Positions 7,888 to 15,639 of a stretch of DNA of 39,396 bases are shown here, one piece after another. The notes under the pieces are model-generated. The model saw only the letters and a program-made list of their open reading frames with translations. It did not search any database and was not told the origin of the DNA. The translations under genes and the position numbers were made by a program. The DNA is from Lachnospiraceae bacterium UBA7143 (GTDB taxonomy: Bacteria > Bacillota > Clostridia > Lachnospirales > Lachnospiraceae): the NCBI GenBank assembly GCA_002491905.1, contig DKWV01000033.1, positions 1-39,396 on the forward strand. The letters run 5' to 3'. Each line of letters starts with the position of its first letter. Position 1 is the first letter of the stretch.

Positions 7888-10173
7888 ATGAAAAAAATGG
7901 AAATCATAAAATACAGGCGCCAGTTTTGTCAGTTTATTTTGTTGATGTGTGTTGTCTTTTTCATGACATATGCTTCTCTTTCCGGCGTAAAAGAAGTGAC
8001 CGAAGAAACAGAGGGGTCGTTTAAACAGACGGATACTTTTCTTGAACTGAAAAACGGGCAATTTGTAGAACAGGAATTTGATTTTCTGAAAGACGAAAAT
8101 ATCATTACAGATAAAATAGGAATAGCCTGTAAAAGTAACCAGCAGAATCCGGGATCCCTGCAGGCTCAGTTTTCCCAGCATGGTCAGGTCGTACAGACGG
8201 AAGAGATCGCCTTATCTGAATCGGGAAGCTTCGTCCATTATGACTTTGAACTTGATTCGGGACAATTCTCTGAAGACAAAGTCAGTTTGAAATTAGGATA
8301 CAGCAGTCCTGTTTCCAATGCCGTTATCTCGGTCCTGTCAGAAGCAGCGCAGGACGGGAAACTTTCCATTCATTCTCCCGCACTGAAAATAACCTATCGG
8401 ATTTCGGAATTATCGAAAACTGCTTCCCGCGTAAAGGGGATCATGTCTGTTTGTCTGCCTGTTTTGCTGACCGCCGCTGTATTTTTATTCTGCTTTACAA
8501 AAAGAGAAGGTCTGATGAGAGGCTTCCTGTTCGGTTCCATTTTTTGCATAATTTCTTTACGGTACTATTTTCTTATATTAAACTGCCAGCCTTTTGCGGA
8601 GGAACTGAATGTATATATTAACAGCGCCCTGCAATATGGATTCCCGAGAAATCTGCTGGTAAAAGATGCCGGATATTTAGCGGTCCTGCAGCATGCGGTT
8701 ACATGGGGCTGTGTATGTCTCTTCCGCTTTGCCGGTATGAAGACGGTCTCCCTGGCAATGAATATAGCCGCGGTTATGGCGGCTGCGTTTTGCTGTACCT
8801 TTCCTGTCGGGAAAATACCCGAACGGGTTTTGCCCCGGTCAGTCACATTTGGGCTTTCGGCAGCAATTCCGACAATACTGGTACGGCAGTATGAATCGTT
8901 TCTGTTTTTGAATTTTATCTATTTTGCCATATTACTGTATATTGCGCTGCTATTCATGGATTTTTCAACGATAAAGAAGGGAACATATATATTATATCTG
9001 CTTCTCACCGGTATTCTGATACTGTCCAAGGGATTTTTTGTCGTTCTATTTCCGGCTTCCGTTATAGGCATTCTGTTCCACGATAAAGGGGACAGGCGCA
9101 GGATATATTGGCATCTGGTGATTATGGTCAGTTCGCTGTGTCAGCTTGGTATATATTTCCTTGGCAATACACGGGACACGGCCTCCCCGTTACAGTTTTC
9201 ATTTACCGACGATATACCAGGATTGATAGAAATAATCGGAGAAATTCTGACCGGGATTTTCATACCGTATCTGCCGTTTTCGACGGTTGGAAACATCTGT
9301 GCCGGTATGATCTATATATTTGCCGCCGGGAGTGTGTCTGTTTTGCTTTACAGAAGAGGAGCATTCAGTGAATTGTGCCTTTTTCTGCAGATCATTATCA
9401 CGCTGTCCGGGAGCATTTTTCTTGCAGTGTTGGGAACTTCTTCTATGCAGGAGTCCGGGACTCTGTTTTTCTCCAGACAGGAATTTATAGGGATTATTAT
9501 GATGATTGCCAGTCTGGGAACAGCCGCCGGAATGCTGGACGCAAAAGATAAGAGCAGGATGATTTTCAGATACGGCTGCGGCGTATATGTCATTTTGTGC
9601 AGTATGATCCTGTCTTTACAGACCGCTGCAATAAAAGACAAGTTCTGGATCAATTCCCCCAATACGGATGCTTTCAGTACAAAATTCAGCCAATGCTGTG
9701 CAGATTATGATATATATGCGGATCATATACGGAGAGATTCTTTCTACATCCCAAGCTGCCCCGACTATTGGTGTTATGATGGAAACTGTGATATTTATCT
9801 TTATAGCTGCTCTGAAAATCCCTCTTTTTGGAGAACAGACCGAACGTATACCGTAAGATCGGCCAAACAGCTGCTGGAGGACAGACAATACACCGGTTTT
9901 GAGCCTGCGGAACTGACGGGACGTACCTGTGGTCTGACAGAAGTATTTGTTTCCAAAACCAGCCTGCAGCACCAGTACGAAATACTATGCTATGATAAAG
10001 AAGGAAATTTGGTGGGATCCGCAGGGCAGTTAAATGACAAACGCAAATGGAATATAGGCTATATTTTTGATGAGCCTCTCGATCAGGTTTATACGGTAGA
10101 ATTCGTAAATGCTAAGACCAGGGAACCGGTTACGGTGAGGCCGGAAGCTGTTTTTGTATACGCAGCAGAATAA
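7888..10173 (+). CDS. Large polytopic membrane protein, possible GT-C glycosyltransferase
   Basis: A 761-residue protein I cannot assign to a named family. One N-terminal helix (about 13-32) is followed by a beta-rich, probably extracellular domain (about 35-175), then roughly ten helices (about 185-590), and a second extracytoplasmic domain (about 595-761). The first large loop carries AEELNVYINSALQYGF and KDAGYLAVLQHAVTW (about 258-272). This placement resembles the acceptor/catalytic loop of GT-C sugar transferases, but no textbook catalytic pair is certain. Residues about 603-641 hold six cysteines, unusual for an anaerobe's surface protein. GGAGG 5 nt upstream fits the start. Its codon use looks more A+T-rich than its neighbours, which may hint at transfer. 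Confidence 0.75.
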   Translation: MKKMEIIKYRRQFCQFILLMCVVFFMTYASLSGVKEVTEETEGSFKQTDTFLELKNGQFVEQEFDFLKDENIITDKIGIACKSNQQNPGSLQAQFSQHGQVVQTEEIALSESGSFVHYDFELDSGQFSEDKVSLKLGYSSPVSNAVISVLSEAAQDGKLSIHSPALKITYRISELSKTASRVKGIMSVCLPVLLTAAVFLFCFTKREGLMRGFLFGSIFCIISLRYYFLILNCQPFAEELNVYINSALQYGFPRNLLVKDAGYLAVLQHAVTWGCVCLFRFAGMKTVSLAMNIAAVMAAAFCCTFPVGKIPERVLPRSVTFGLSAAIPTILVRQYESFLFLNFIYFAILLYIALLFMDFSTIKKGTYILYLLLTGILILSKGFFVVLFPASVIGILFHDKGDRRRIYWHLVIMVSSLCQLGIYFLGNTRDTASPLQFSFTDDIPGLIEIIGEILTGIFIPYLPFSTVGNICAGMIYIFAAGSVSVLLYRRGAFSELCLFLQIIITLSGSIFLAVLGTSSMQESGTLFFSRQEFIGIIMMIASLGTAAGMLDAKDKSRMIFRYGCGVYVILCSMILSLQTAAIKDKFWINSPNTDAFSTKFSQCCADYDIYADHIRRDSFYIPSCPDYWCYDGNCDIYLYSCSENPSFWRTDRTYTVRSAKQLLEDRQYTGFEPAELTGRTCGLTEVFVSKTSLQHQYEILCYDKEGNLVGSAGQLNDKRKWNIGYIFDEPLDQVYTVEFVNAKTREPVTVRPEAVFVYAAE

Positions 10174-10196
10174 GGCGGACAGAATATATTTTCAGA

Positions 10197-10225
10197 TTGA
10201 GTCTGTCGGCGCCCCATGTTAAAAT
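10197..10225 (+). promoter_or_regulatory. Sigma-A promoter of the UAP1-like gene
   Basis: TTGAGT (10197-10202), 17-bp spacer, TAAAAT (10220-10225). Initiation would fall near 10232, which rules out a start codon at 10197 for the next gene. Confidence 0.75.
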
Positions 10226-10259
10226 GGGGAAAAGACAAATGTTGGGAATGGAGGGTACG

Positions 10260-11486
10260 ATGAATTATCAGGAGGCATACAAAAAACTGGAAAAATATGG
10301 ACAGCTTCATGTGCTGAAATACTATGAGGAGTTGGGGGATGAGGAACGGGAGGCGCTGCTTTCCCAGATTGAGCAGACGGATTTCGATGTGCTGTCGCTG
10401 TGCGAAAAGAAGGAAACCTTAAATCCAAGAGGGAAGATTGAACCCATCGGAGTCATGGAACTTCCCGAGATTGAGGCGAAGAGGGAGGAATACACGAAGA
10501 TTGGTCTTGAAGCCATTCGGGCAGGCAAGGTGGGCGCGGTGCTGTTGGCGGGCGGCATGGGAACCAGACTCGGTTCCGATGCGCCGAAGGGCGTTTACAA
10601 TATCGGACTGACGAAGGACGTCTTTATTTTCCAGCGCCTGATTGAGAATCTGCTGGACGTAGTGCATCAGGCGGAGGTGTGGATTCCCCTCTATGTGATG
10701 ACCAGTGACAAGAATCATGACGCGACTGTCAGTTTCTTTGAGGAAAAGAAATATTTCGGCTACAACGCGGATTACGTGACCTTTTTCATGCAGGATATGG
10801 CGCCTGCGGCCGACTATAGCGGAAAGGTCTATATGGAAGCCAAATATAAAATGTCCACTTCCCCCAACGGCAACGGCGGGTGGTTCCTCTCCATGATGAA
10901 ATGGGGCGTGGCGGACAAAATGCGGCAGGCGGGTGTGGAGTGGCTCAACGTGTTCGCGGTGGACAATGTGCTGCAGCGCATTGCCGATCCCTGCTTTGTG
11001 GGCGCGACGATCGCCACGGACAGCGCGGTGGGCGCGAAGGTGGTGGCGAAGAACGCGCCAGACGAGAAGGTGGGTGCGATGTGTCTGGAGGATGGAAGGC
11101 CGTCTATTGTGGAATACTATGATATGACGCCGGAGCTGATGGAGGCGAAGACGAAGGATGGAAAGCCGGCCTATCATTTCGGCGTGATCTTAAATTACCT
11201 GTTCCGTGTGAAGGACCTGGAGGAGATCGTGGCGCGCAAACTTCCGCTCCATATCGTTGAGAAGAAGATTCCCTATCTGGACGAAAAAGGAGAGCCTGTG
11301 AAGCCCGAGGCGCCCAACGGCTATAAGTTCGAGCAGCTTGTGCTCGACATGATCCATGAGCTGGATTCCTGTCTGCCCTACGAGGTTGTCAGAAATAGAG
11401 AGTTTGCGCCGATCAAGAATAAGACGGGTATAGATTCGGTGGAGAGCGCGAGGGAGCTGTGTAAGGAGAATGGGATCGAGTTGTAG
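10260..11486 (+). CDS. UDP-N-acetylhexosamine pyrophosphorylase-like uridylyltransferase
   Basis: A 408-residue soluble enzyme of the UDPGP family, expected to join UTP and a hexose or N-acetylhexosamine 1-phosphate into a UDP-sugar and pyrophosphate. The nucleotide-binding signature LLAGGMGTRLG ends near residue 105, with the active-site lysine in SDAPKG at 110. STSPNGNGGWFLSMM, VFAVDNVLQRIADP and GAKVVAKNAPDEKVG match the eukaryotic UAP1 (AGX1) branch more than bacterial GalU or GlmU. Substrate choice (GlcNAc-1-P, GalNAc-1-P, Glc-1-P or Gal-1-P) cannot be read from the motifs. The start at 10260 has GGAGGG 4 nt upstream. galE follows with its own promoter; together they could interconvert UDP-sugars. 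Confidence 0.88.
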   Translation: MNYQEAYKKLEKYGQLHVLKYYEELGDEEREALLSQIEQTDFDVLSLCEKKETLNPRGKIEPIGVMELPEIEAKREEYTKIGLEAIRAGKVGAVLLAGGMGTRLGSDAPKGVYNIGLTKDVFIFQRLIENLLDVVHQAEVWIPLYVMTSDKNHDATVSFFEEKKYFGYNADYVTFFMQDMAPAADYSGKVYMEAKYKMSTSPNGNGGWFLSMMKWGVADKMRQAGVEWLNVFAVDNVLQRIADPCFVGATIATDSAVGAKVVAKNAPDEKVGAMCLEDGRPSIVEYYDMTPELMEAKTKDGKPAYHFGVILNYLFRVKDLEEIVARKLPLHIVEKKIPYLDEKGEPVKPEAPNGYKFEQLVLDMIHELDSCLPYEVVRNREFAPIKNKTGIDSVESARELCKENGIEL

Positions 11487-11534
11487 GTGACTCAAGCAGT
11501 TAACAAAAAGACAGGTTTAGATAACATTCCTGCA

Positions 11535-11563
11535 TTGAAAACGTGGGGAAAACGGTATAGACT
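11535..11563 (+). promoter_or_regulatory. Candidate sigma-A promoter of galE
   Basis: TTGAAA (11535-11540), 17-bp spacer, TAGACT (11558-11563). It sits in the 133-bp gap after the UAP1-like gene and would leave a leader of about 50 nt. Confidence 0.55.
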
Positions 11564-11619
11564 GAAATCACGTTAAGAACAAAAAATACAGTTTCTGAAA
11601 AGAAAGGCAGGGTGCAGGT

Positions 11620-12636
11620 ATGGCAATCTTAGTGACAGGCGGTGCGGGGTATATCGGTTCCCACACGGTAGTAGAATTACAGAATGCTGGCTATGACGTG
11701 GTGGTAGTGGACAATCTGGCGAACTCCAGTGAAAAGTCTCTCGAGAGAGTGGAGAAGATTACGGGAAAGCCCGTGAAGTTTTATAAGGCGGACATTCTGG
11801 ACAGGGACGCTTTGGAGCAAGTGTTTGAGAAGGAACAGATTGACTCCTGCATTCACTTCGCAGGACTGAAGGCGGTGGGCGAATCCGTGCAGAAACCTTG
11901 GGAGTACTATGAGAACAACATTGCGGGGACACTGACTCTGGTGGATGTGATGCGTAAGCACAATGTAAAGAACATCATTTTCTCCTCCTCTGCGACGGTG
12001 TACGGCGATCCGGCGATGATTCCGATCACGGAGGAATGCCCGAAGGGACAGTGCACAAACCCCTACGGATGGACGAAATCCATGTTGGAGCAGATTTTGA
12101 CGGATATCCAGAAGGCGGATCCGGAGTGGAATGTGATCCTGCTCCGTTACTTTAACCCCATCGGGGCGCACAAGAGTGGCACTATGGGCGAGAACCCCAA
12201 TGGCATTCCCAACAACCTTATGCCTTACATCACACAGGTTGCGGTGGGCAAGTTGAAAGAGCTTGGCGTTTTTGGCAACGACTACGATACGCCGGACGGC
12301 ACGGGCGTGCGCGACTATATTCATGTAGTCGATCTGGCGGTGGGCCATGTGAAGGCTCTGAAAAAGATTGAGGAGAAGGCGGGCCTTTGCATTTACAATC
12401 TGGGAACTGGCGTGGGCTACAGCGTGCTCGATATCGTGAAGAATTTCGAGGAAGCCACAGGCATAAAGATTCCCTATGTGATCAAGGAGAGACGGGCGGG
12501 CGATATCGCCACCTGCTACTCCAACGCCGACAAGGCGAAGCGGGAGCTTGGCTGGGAGGCGCAGTATGGCATCAGGGAGATGTGCGAGGACTCCTGGAGA
12601 TGGCAGAGCAATAACCCGAACGGGTATGAGGATTAA
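11620..12636 (+). CDS. galE: UDP-glucose 4-epimerase
   Basis: A 338-residue extended short-chain dehydrogenase that interconverts UDP-glucose and UDP-galactose with bound NAD, in galactose use and surface-sugar supply. The NAD-binding TGGAGYIGS motif is at residues 6-14. The catalytic Ser lies in FSSSATVYG (about 122-129), and the Tyr-x3-Lys pair is Tyr149/Lys153 in NPYGWTKSM. The length equals that of the classical GalE. AAAGGCAGGG lies upstream of the ATG. The stop codon is shared with the convergent AraC remnant: TTAA at 12633-12636 reads TAA on both strands, and there is no terminator between. Confidence 0.97.
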   Translation: MAILVTGGAGYIGSHTVVELQNAGYDVVVVDNLANSSEKSLERVEKITGKPVKFYKADILDRDALEQVFEKEQIDSCIHFAGLKAVGESVQKPWEYYENNIAGTLTLVDVMRKHNVKNIIFSSSATVYGDPAMIPITEECPKGQCTNPYGWTKSMLEQILTDIQKADPEWNVILLRYFNPIGAHKSGTMGENPNGIPNNLMPYITQVAVGKLKELGVFGNDYDTPDGTGVRDYIHVVDLAVGHVKALKKIEEKAGLCIYNLGTGVGYSVLDIVKNFEEATGIKIPYVIKERRAGDIATCYSNADKAKRELGWEAQYGIREMCEDSWRWQSNNPNGYED

Positions 12637-13205
12637 CCCCGGTATTTTCCCGGCGTAGTCCCGGTAAACTGCCGGAAAGCATAAGTAAATGCGCTCTGGG
12701 AGCAGTACCCGAGCGATGTGGCAATTTCGGAACAGCTCAAATCGCTGTATTTCAGCAGATTTTGGGCTGTATCCATTTTGGCCGCAGTGACGTAAGTCTT
12801 GATTGTCTGCCCTGTCTCCTGCTTAAACAGCTTGGAGAGGTAAGATGGGTTTAATTCTGCAAAGTCTGCCAATCCCTTCGTGGATAAGTCCGCACTCAGG
12901 TCTTCATAAATATGTTCGATACATTTTCGGATATGGATGGATATAATGTGTTCCTTTTTGATCTCCCGGATTCGACCTGTATAATCCAGACACATATCTT
13001 CCAGTAATCTCTGCAGACCGTCACAGGAAACGGCTCTGTCTGCCTTCCGGCTGTAAATATCCGCTATCATATAGGTTTCATCATGGCTTAGACCGCTTTC
13101 CATACATGCTTCTGCCAGAAAAGCCGCCATGATCATGTTTAGCACATTTTCCTTTTTTATCACGGGTTTTATTATGGGCGTGACAAACGGTTTCTCCGTC
13201 GTCAT
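12633..13205 (-). pseudogene. AraC-type regulator, 5'-truncated remnant
   Basis: The open frame is 190 codons. Residues about 90-190 are a good AraC double helix-turn-helix (KGLADFAELNPSYLSKLFKQ, then SCSEIATSLGYCSQSAFTYA and a FTGTTPGKYRG end). Residues about 20-89 look like the middle linker of a Clostridial AraC group whose members, as I recall them, carry roughly 200 further N-terminal residues. Residues 1 to about 20 are not AraC-like: they are the reverse reading of the MATE sequence beyond about 13145. No ribosome site precedes the ATG, and no promoter is visible inside the MATE gene. I infer a gene that lost its 5' end in the same event that truncated the MATE gene. Confidence 0.65.
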
Positions 13206-14316
13206 ATCGCAGGCTTATGGGGAGAAAGATTTTGCCGCGTTCAGGAGGGCGGCGGCCTCGTCTATAATGTTATCGGTACTGTCCGCGCTGTATCTTACAG
13301 GGATCGGCTTATGGTGCCTGCGTCCCGTCCTGCGCATCATGCAGACGGACCAGACACTGGCAGAGGACTGCCTGTCTTACGGGTACGTCATATTTGGCGG
13401 CCTGACGGTCACGGTGTTTTATAATCTGGTGTCGGCCATGCTGCGGGCAGTCGGGGACAGCAGGACGCCTCTGCTGGCGATAGCAGTCTCTTCCTGCGTA
13501 AACATAGGGCTTGATTTTCTGTTCCTCTTTGTATTTGATACCGGCGTTGCGGGGCCGGCGTGGGCGACGATTCTTTCCCAGCTCGTGTCCGTGGCGATCT
13601 GCGGCGGCAGACTGCTTGGAATCGGGGAATTTCGGTTGAGAGGATGTGATTTTGCTTTTGATTTTGACTATAAGGTGGAAAAAGAACTTCTGAGAAACGG
13701 TGTGCCTATGGCATTGATGAACTCGATTACTTCCGTGGGCTGTATTTTTGTACAGACCTGTATCAATGGGTGCGGTGTTGTTTATACTTCCGCATATTCT
13801 GCCTGCAGCAAATATCTGAATTTCTTCATGCTTCCGGGAATTACGATAGGCTTTGCGGTGTCGGCGTTTACCGGGCAAAATTTCGGCGCCGGGAAATTTG
13901 AAAGAATTCGCGACGGAATGAGGACGGCAAGTATCATGGCGCTTGCCTCGTCGCTGCTTCTCGGATTGATTCTGCTTTTCTTCGCACATCCGCTGGCGGG
14001 ACTGATGCTTGCCGGGCAGGAGGCGGCCGCTTATACGGCCGACTATTTAAAATTTCTCGCATTGTTTCTCGCTCTGCTCAATCTCCTGTTTGTTTTCAGA
14101 AATTGTGTGCAGGGGATGGGAAAACCTGCCGTTCCCATGTGTTCCGGGGTTGCGGAGATGGTGATCCGCATAGGCGTCATCTTCCTCGGCCTGCCTGCAG
14201 TTGGTTTCCGGGCAGCGGTCTATGCGGAGGGGGCGGCGTGGATCGGGGCGTTGTTTCTCAACTGGGTTTCGTATCGGTATTTTGTTGGGCATATGGAAAA
14301 ACAGCTGCCGGGTTGA
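13129..14316 (+). pseudogene. MATE transporter, 5'-truncated remnant
   Basis: The open frame (395 codons) is clearly MATE-like from residue 8 on: SFFITGFIMGVTNGFSVVIS aligns with NFLIIGFCMGVCSGFGIPIA, residues 58 onward, of the intact gene at 2761. About 57 residues are missing, namely helix 1 and most of helix 2, including the conserved membrane entry. The first seven codons are antisense of the AraC remnant. There is no ribosome site before the ATG at 13129 or the next in-frame ATG at 13174. The rest of the frame is undamaged, so the truncation may be recent. If translated, the product would be unlikely to transport. Confidence 0.75.
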
Positions 14317-14367
14317 CTGGCGGGATGCAATGTGGCTGTTCCTGATATTGATATGGCCAAAATCCCG

Positions 14368-15018
14368 TCACGCCACATACAGATACATAAAGATAAAATG
14401 GCACACGCTCCCGCCCATCACGAACAGATGAAAAATCTCATGGGAACCGAAGTTTTTGTGCTTCGCATTAAAGATGGGGAGCTTTAACGCGTAGATCACG
14501 CCGCCCACCGTATAGAAAATGCCGCCCGCCAGCAGCCACAAAAAGGCGCCTGTTGACAGGGTGTTCCACAGTGTGCCGAAGACGGCGAGGCAGGCCCATC
14601 CCATAGCGATGTAGAGGATCGAGGAAAACCATTTCGGGCAGGTGATCCAGCACATCTTGATCAACATTCCGACGATGGCGATGCCCCACACTGCCGCCAG
14701 CAGCATATATCCGCGGCGGTCGCCCAGAATCACCAGACAGACCGGCGTGTAGGAACCTGCGATCAGCACGAAGATCATCATGTGATCCAGTTTGCGGAAT
14801 ATTTTTAAGATGCTGTCCTTTACGGTGACGCTGTGGTAGAGGGCGCTCGCGCCGTAGAGTGCAACCATGCTGCCGATAAAGACCGCCATTGCGATAAAGA
14901 CGATATGGTCTGCGTCGGTGGCGGCTTTCACCATCAGAGGCGTTGCCGCGACAATGGCCATCATCATGCCGATAAAATGGGTAATGGCGCTTCCAGGTTC
15001 ACGAATAGTAATTTGCAT
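14368..15018 (-). CDS. Hemolysin III / PAQR-family membrane protein
   Basis: A 216-residue seven-helix membrane protein of the hemolysin III (TrhA/YqfA) group within the PAQR superfamily. The conserved metal-site motifs are all present: YGASALYHS near residue 55-63, KLDHMMIFVLIAGSYTP near 76-92, and the C-terminal HEIFHLFVMGGSVCHF with histidines spaced as in the family. These proteins are linked to membrane energetics or lipid homeostasis in bacteria; the name hemolysin is historical. GGAG 8 nt before the ATG fixes the start. A good promoter (15070-15098) lies upstream, with an inverted repeat in the leader. Confidence 0.92.
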   Translation of the reverse strand: MQITIREPGSAITHFIGMMMAIVAATPLMVKAATDADHIVFIAMAVFIGSMVALYGASALYHSVTVKDSILKIFRKLDHMMIFVLIAGSYTPVCLVILGDRRGYMLLAAVWGIAIVGMLIKMCWITCPKWFSSILYIAMGWACLAVFGTLWNTLSTGAFLWLLAGGIFYTVGGVIYALKLPIFNAKHKNFGSHEIFHLFVMGGSVCHFIFMYLYVA

Positions 15019-15032
15019 AACATCAACTCCTT

Positions 15033-15057
15033 AACATGTAGTTTTAAAAACTATGTT
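15033..15057. promoter_or_regulatory. Palindrome in the leader of the hemolysin III-like gene
   Basis: TAGTTTT and AAAACTA (15039-15045 and 15047-15053) form a palindrome around one A. It is extended by ACAT/TGT arms with a one-base offset. It lies just downstream of the predicted start of transcription, where a repressor site would block elongation. Confidence 0.45.
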
Positions 15058-15069
15058 TAATATACTATG

Positions 15070-15098
15070 ATACTACTACTTAAAGTATGCAAAGTCAA
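15070..15098 (-). promoter_or_regulatory. Sigma-A promoter of the hemolysin III-like gene
   Basis: Minus strand: TTGACT (15098-15093), 17-bp spacer, TAGTAT (15075-15070). Initiation is expected near 15063. Confidence 0.7.
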
Positions 15099-15160
15099 TC
15101 GCTTTATACACAAAATTTTCAGTGGTTTTTGTTTTGCTTTGGGAATTTTGACGAAGACAG

Positions 15161-15196
15161 AAAAAGAGATCGAGGAGATTTTAATCTTCCTCGATC
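15161..15196 (-). terminator. Intrinsic terminator formed from the end of the 88-aa gene
   Basis: On the minus strand, GATCGAGGA (15196-15188) pairs with TCCTCGATC (15176-15168), with ATT/AAT pairing further in. TCTTTTT follows. The 5' arm contains the last codons and reaches the TAA stop of the small gene, so coding end and terminator stem coincide. Confidence 0.75.
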
Positions 15197-15447
15197 ACAT
15201 GAATTTCCAGAAAATCGAAATCAATTTCTTCTATAAAATTATCCTGGTGAAAGCGGGCTTTGCTGTGCCGTTTAAATTCGGAGACGGTGGATTCCAGCCA
15301 GATGGGCTTTCCCAGATCGAATTGCAGGCAGACTTCCTCCAGGGCGTCAAATACCTTATGGGTGCGGGTCTCCTCCCGTCCGTCCTCAATAACGGTATCC
15401 TTTATCATCCGATTATCCTTAAATTCCTTTGCCCATAGACGAAACAT
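15181..15447 (-). CDS. Small acidic protein of unknown function
   Basis: An 88-residue soluble, charged protein that I do not recognise. It has no helix long enough for a membrane span. Aromatic and acidic residues alternate in the second half (KPIWLESTVSEFKRHSKARF, then EEIDFDFLEIHVIEED), as in small compact beta-alpha domains. The start at 15447 is chosen because GAGGTG lies 6 nt upstream. An in-frame ATG 12 nt earlier overlaps that ribosome site and has none of its own. The gene ends in its own intrinsic terminator and lies upstream of, but is not co-transcribed with, the hemolysin III-like gene. Confidence 0.7.
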   Translation of the reverse strand: MFRLWAKEFKDNRMIKDTVIEDGREETRTHKVFDALEEVCLQFDLGKPIWLESTVSEFKRHSKARFHQDNFIEEIDFDFLEIHVIEED

Positions 15448-15604
15448 ATCGCACCTCATTCTCTGTCACAGTTTGGCTTCTGGTTTCGCTGTAAACGCCT
15501 CTGCCGCTGCCTGTTGTTCTCTTACCAATATACAAATCCGCGGAAGAAAAGTAAAGCCCTTCCATCAGAATGTTTCGTGGAAAGAACCTGTTCTCAAATT
15601 ATTT

Positions 15605-15639
15605 TTGCAGTGATACATTTTTATGATATACTGAATCCA
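15605..15639 (+). promoter_or_regulatory. Leaderless promoter of the DUF6020 gene
   Basis: TTGCAG (15605-15610), 16-bp spacer, TATACT (15627-15632), then six bases to the ATG at 15639. The predicted first transcribed base is the A of the start codon. No Shine-Dalgarno sequence precedes the ATG. Confidence 0.6.
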
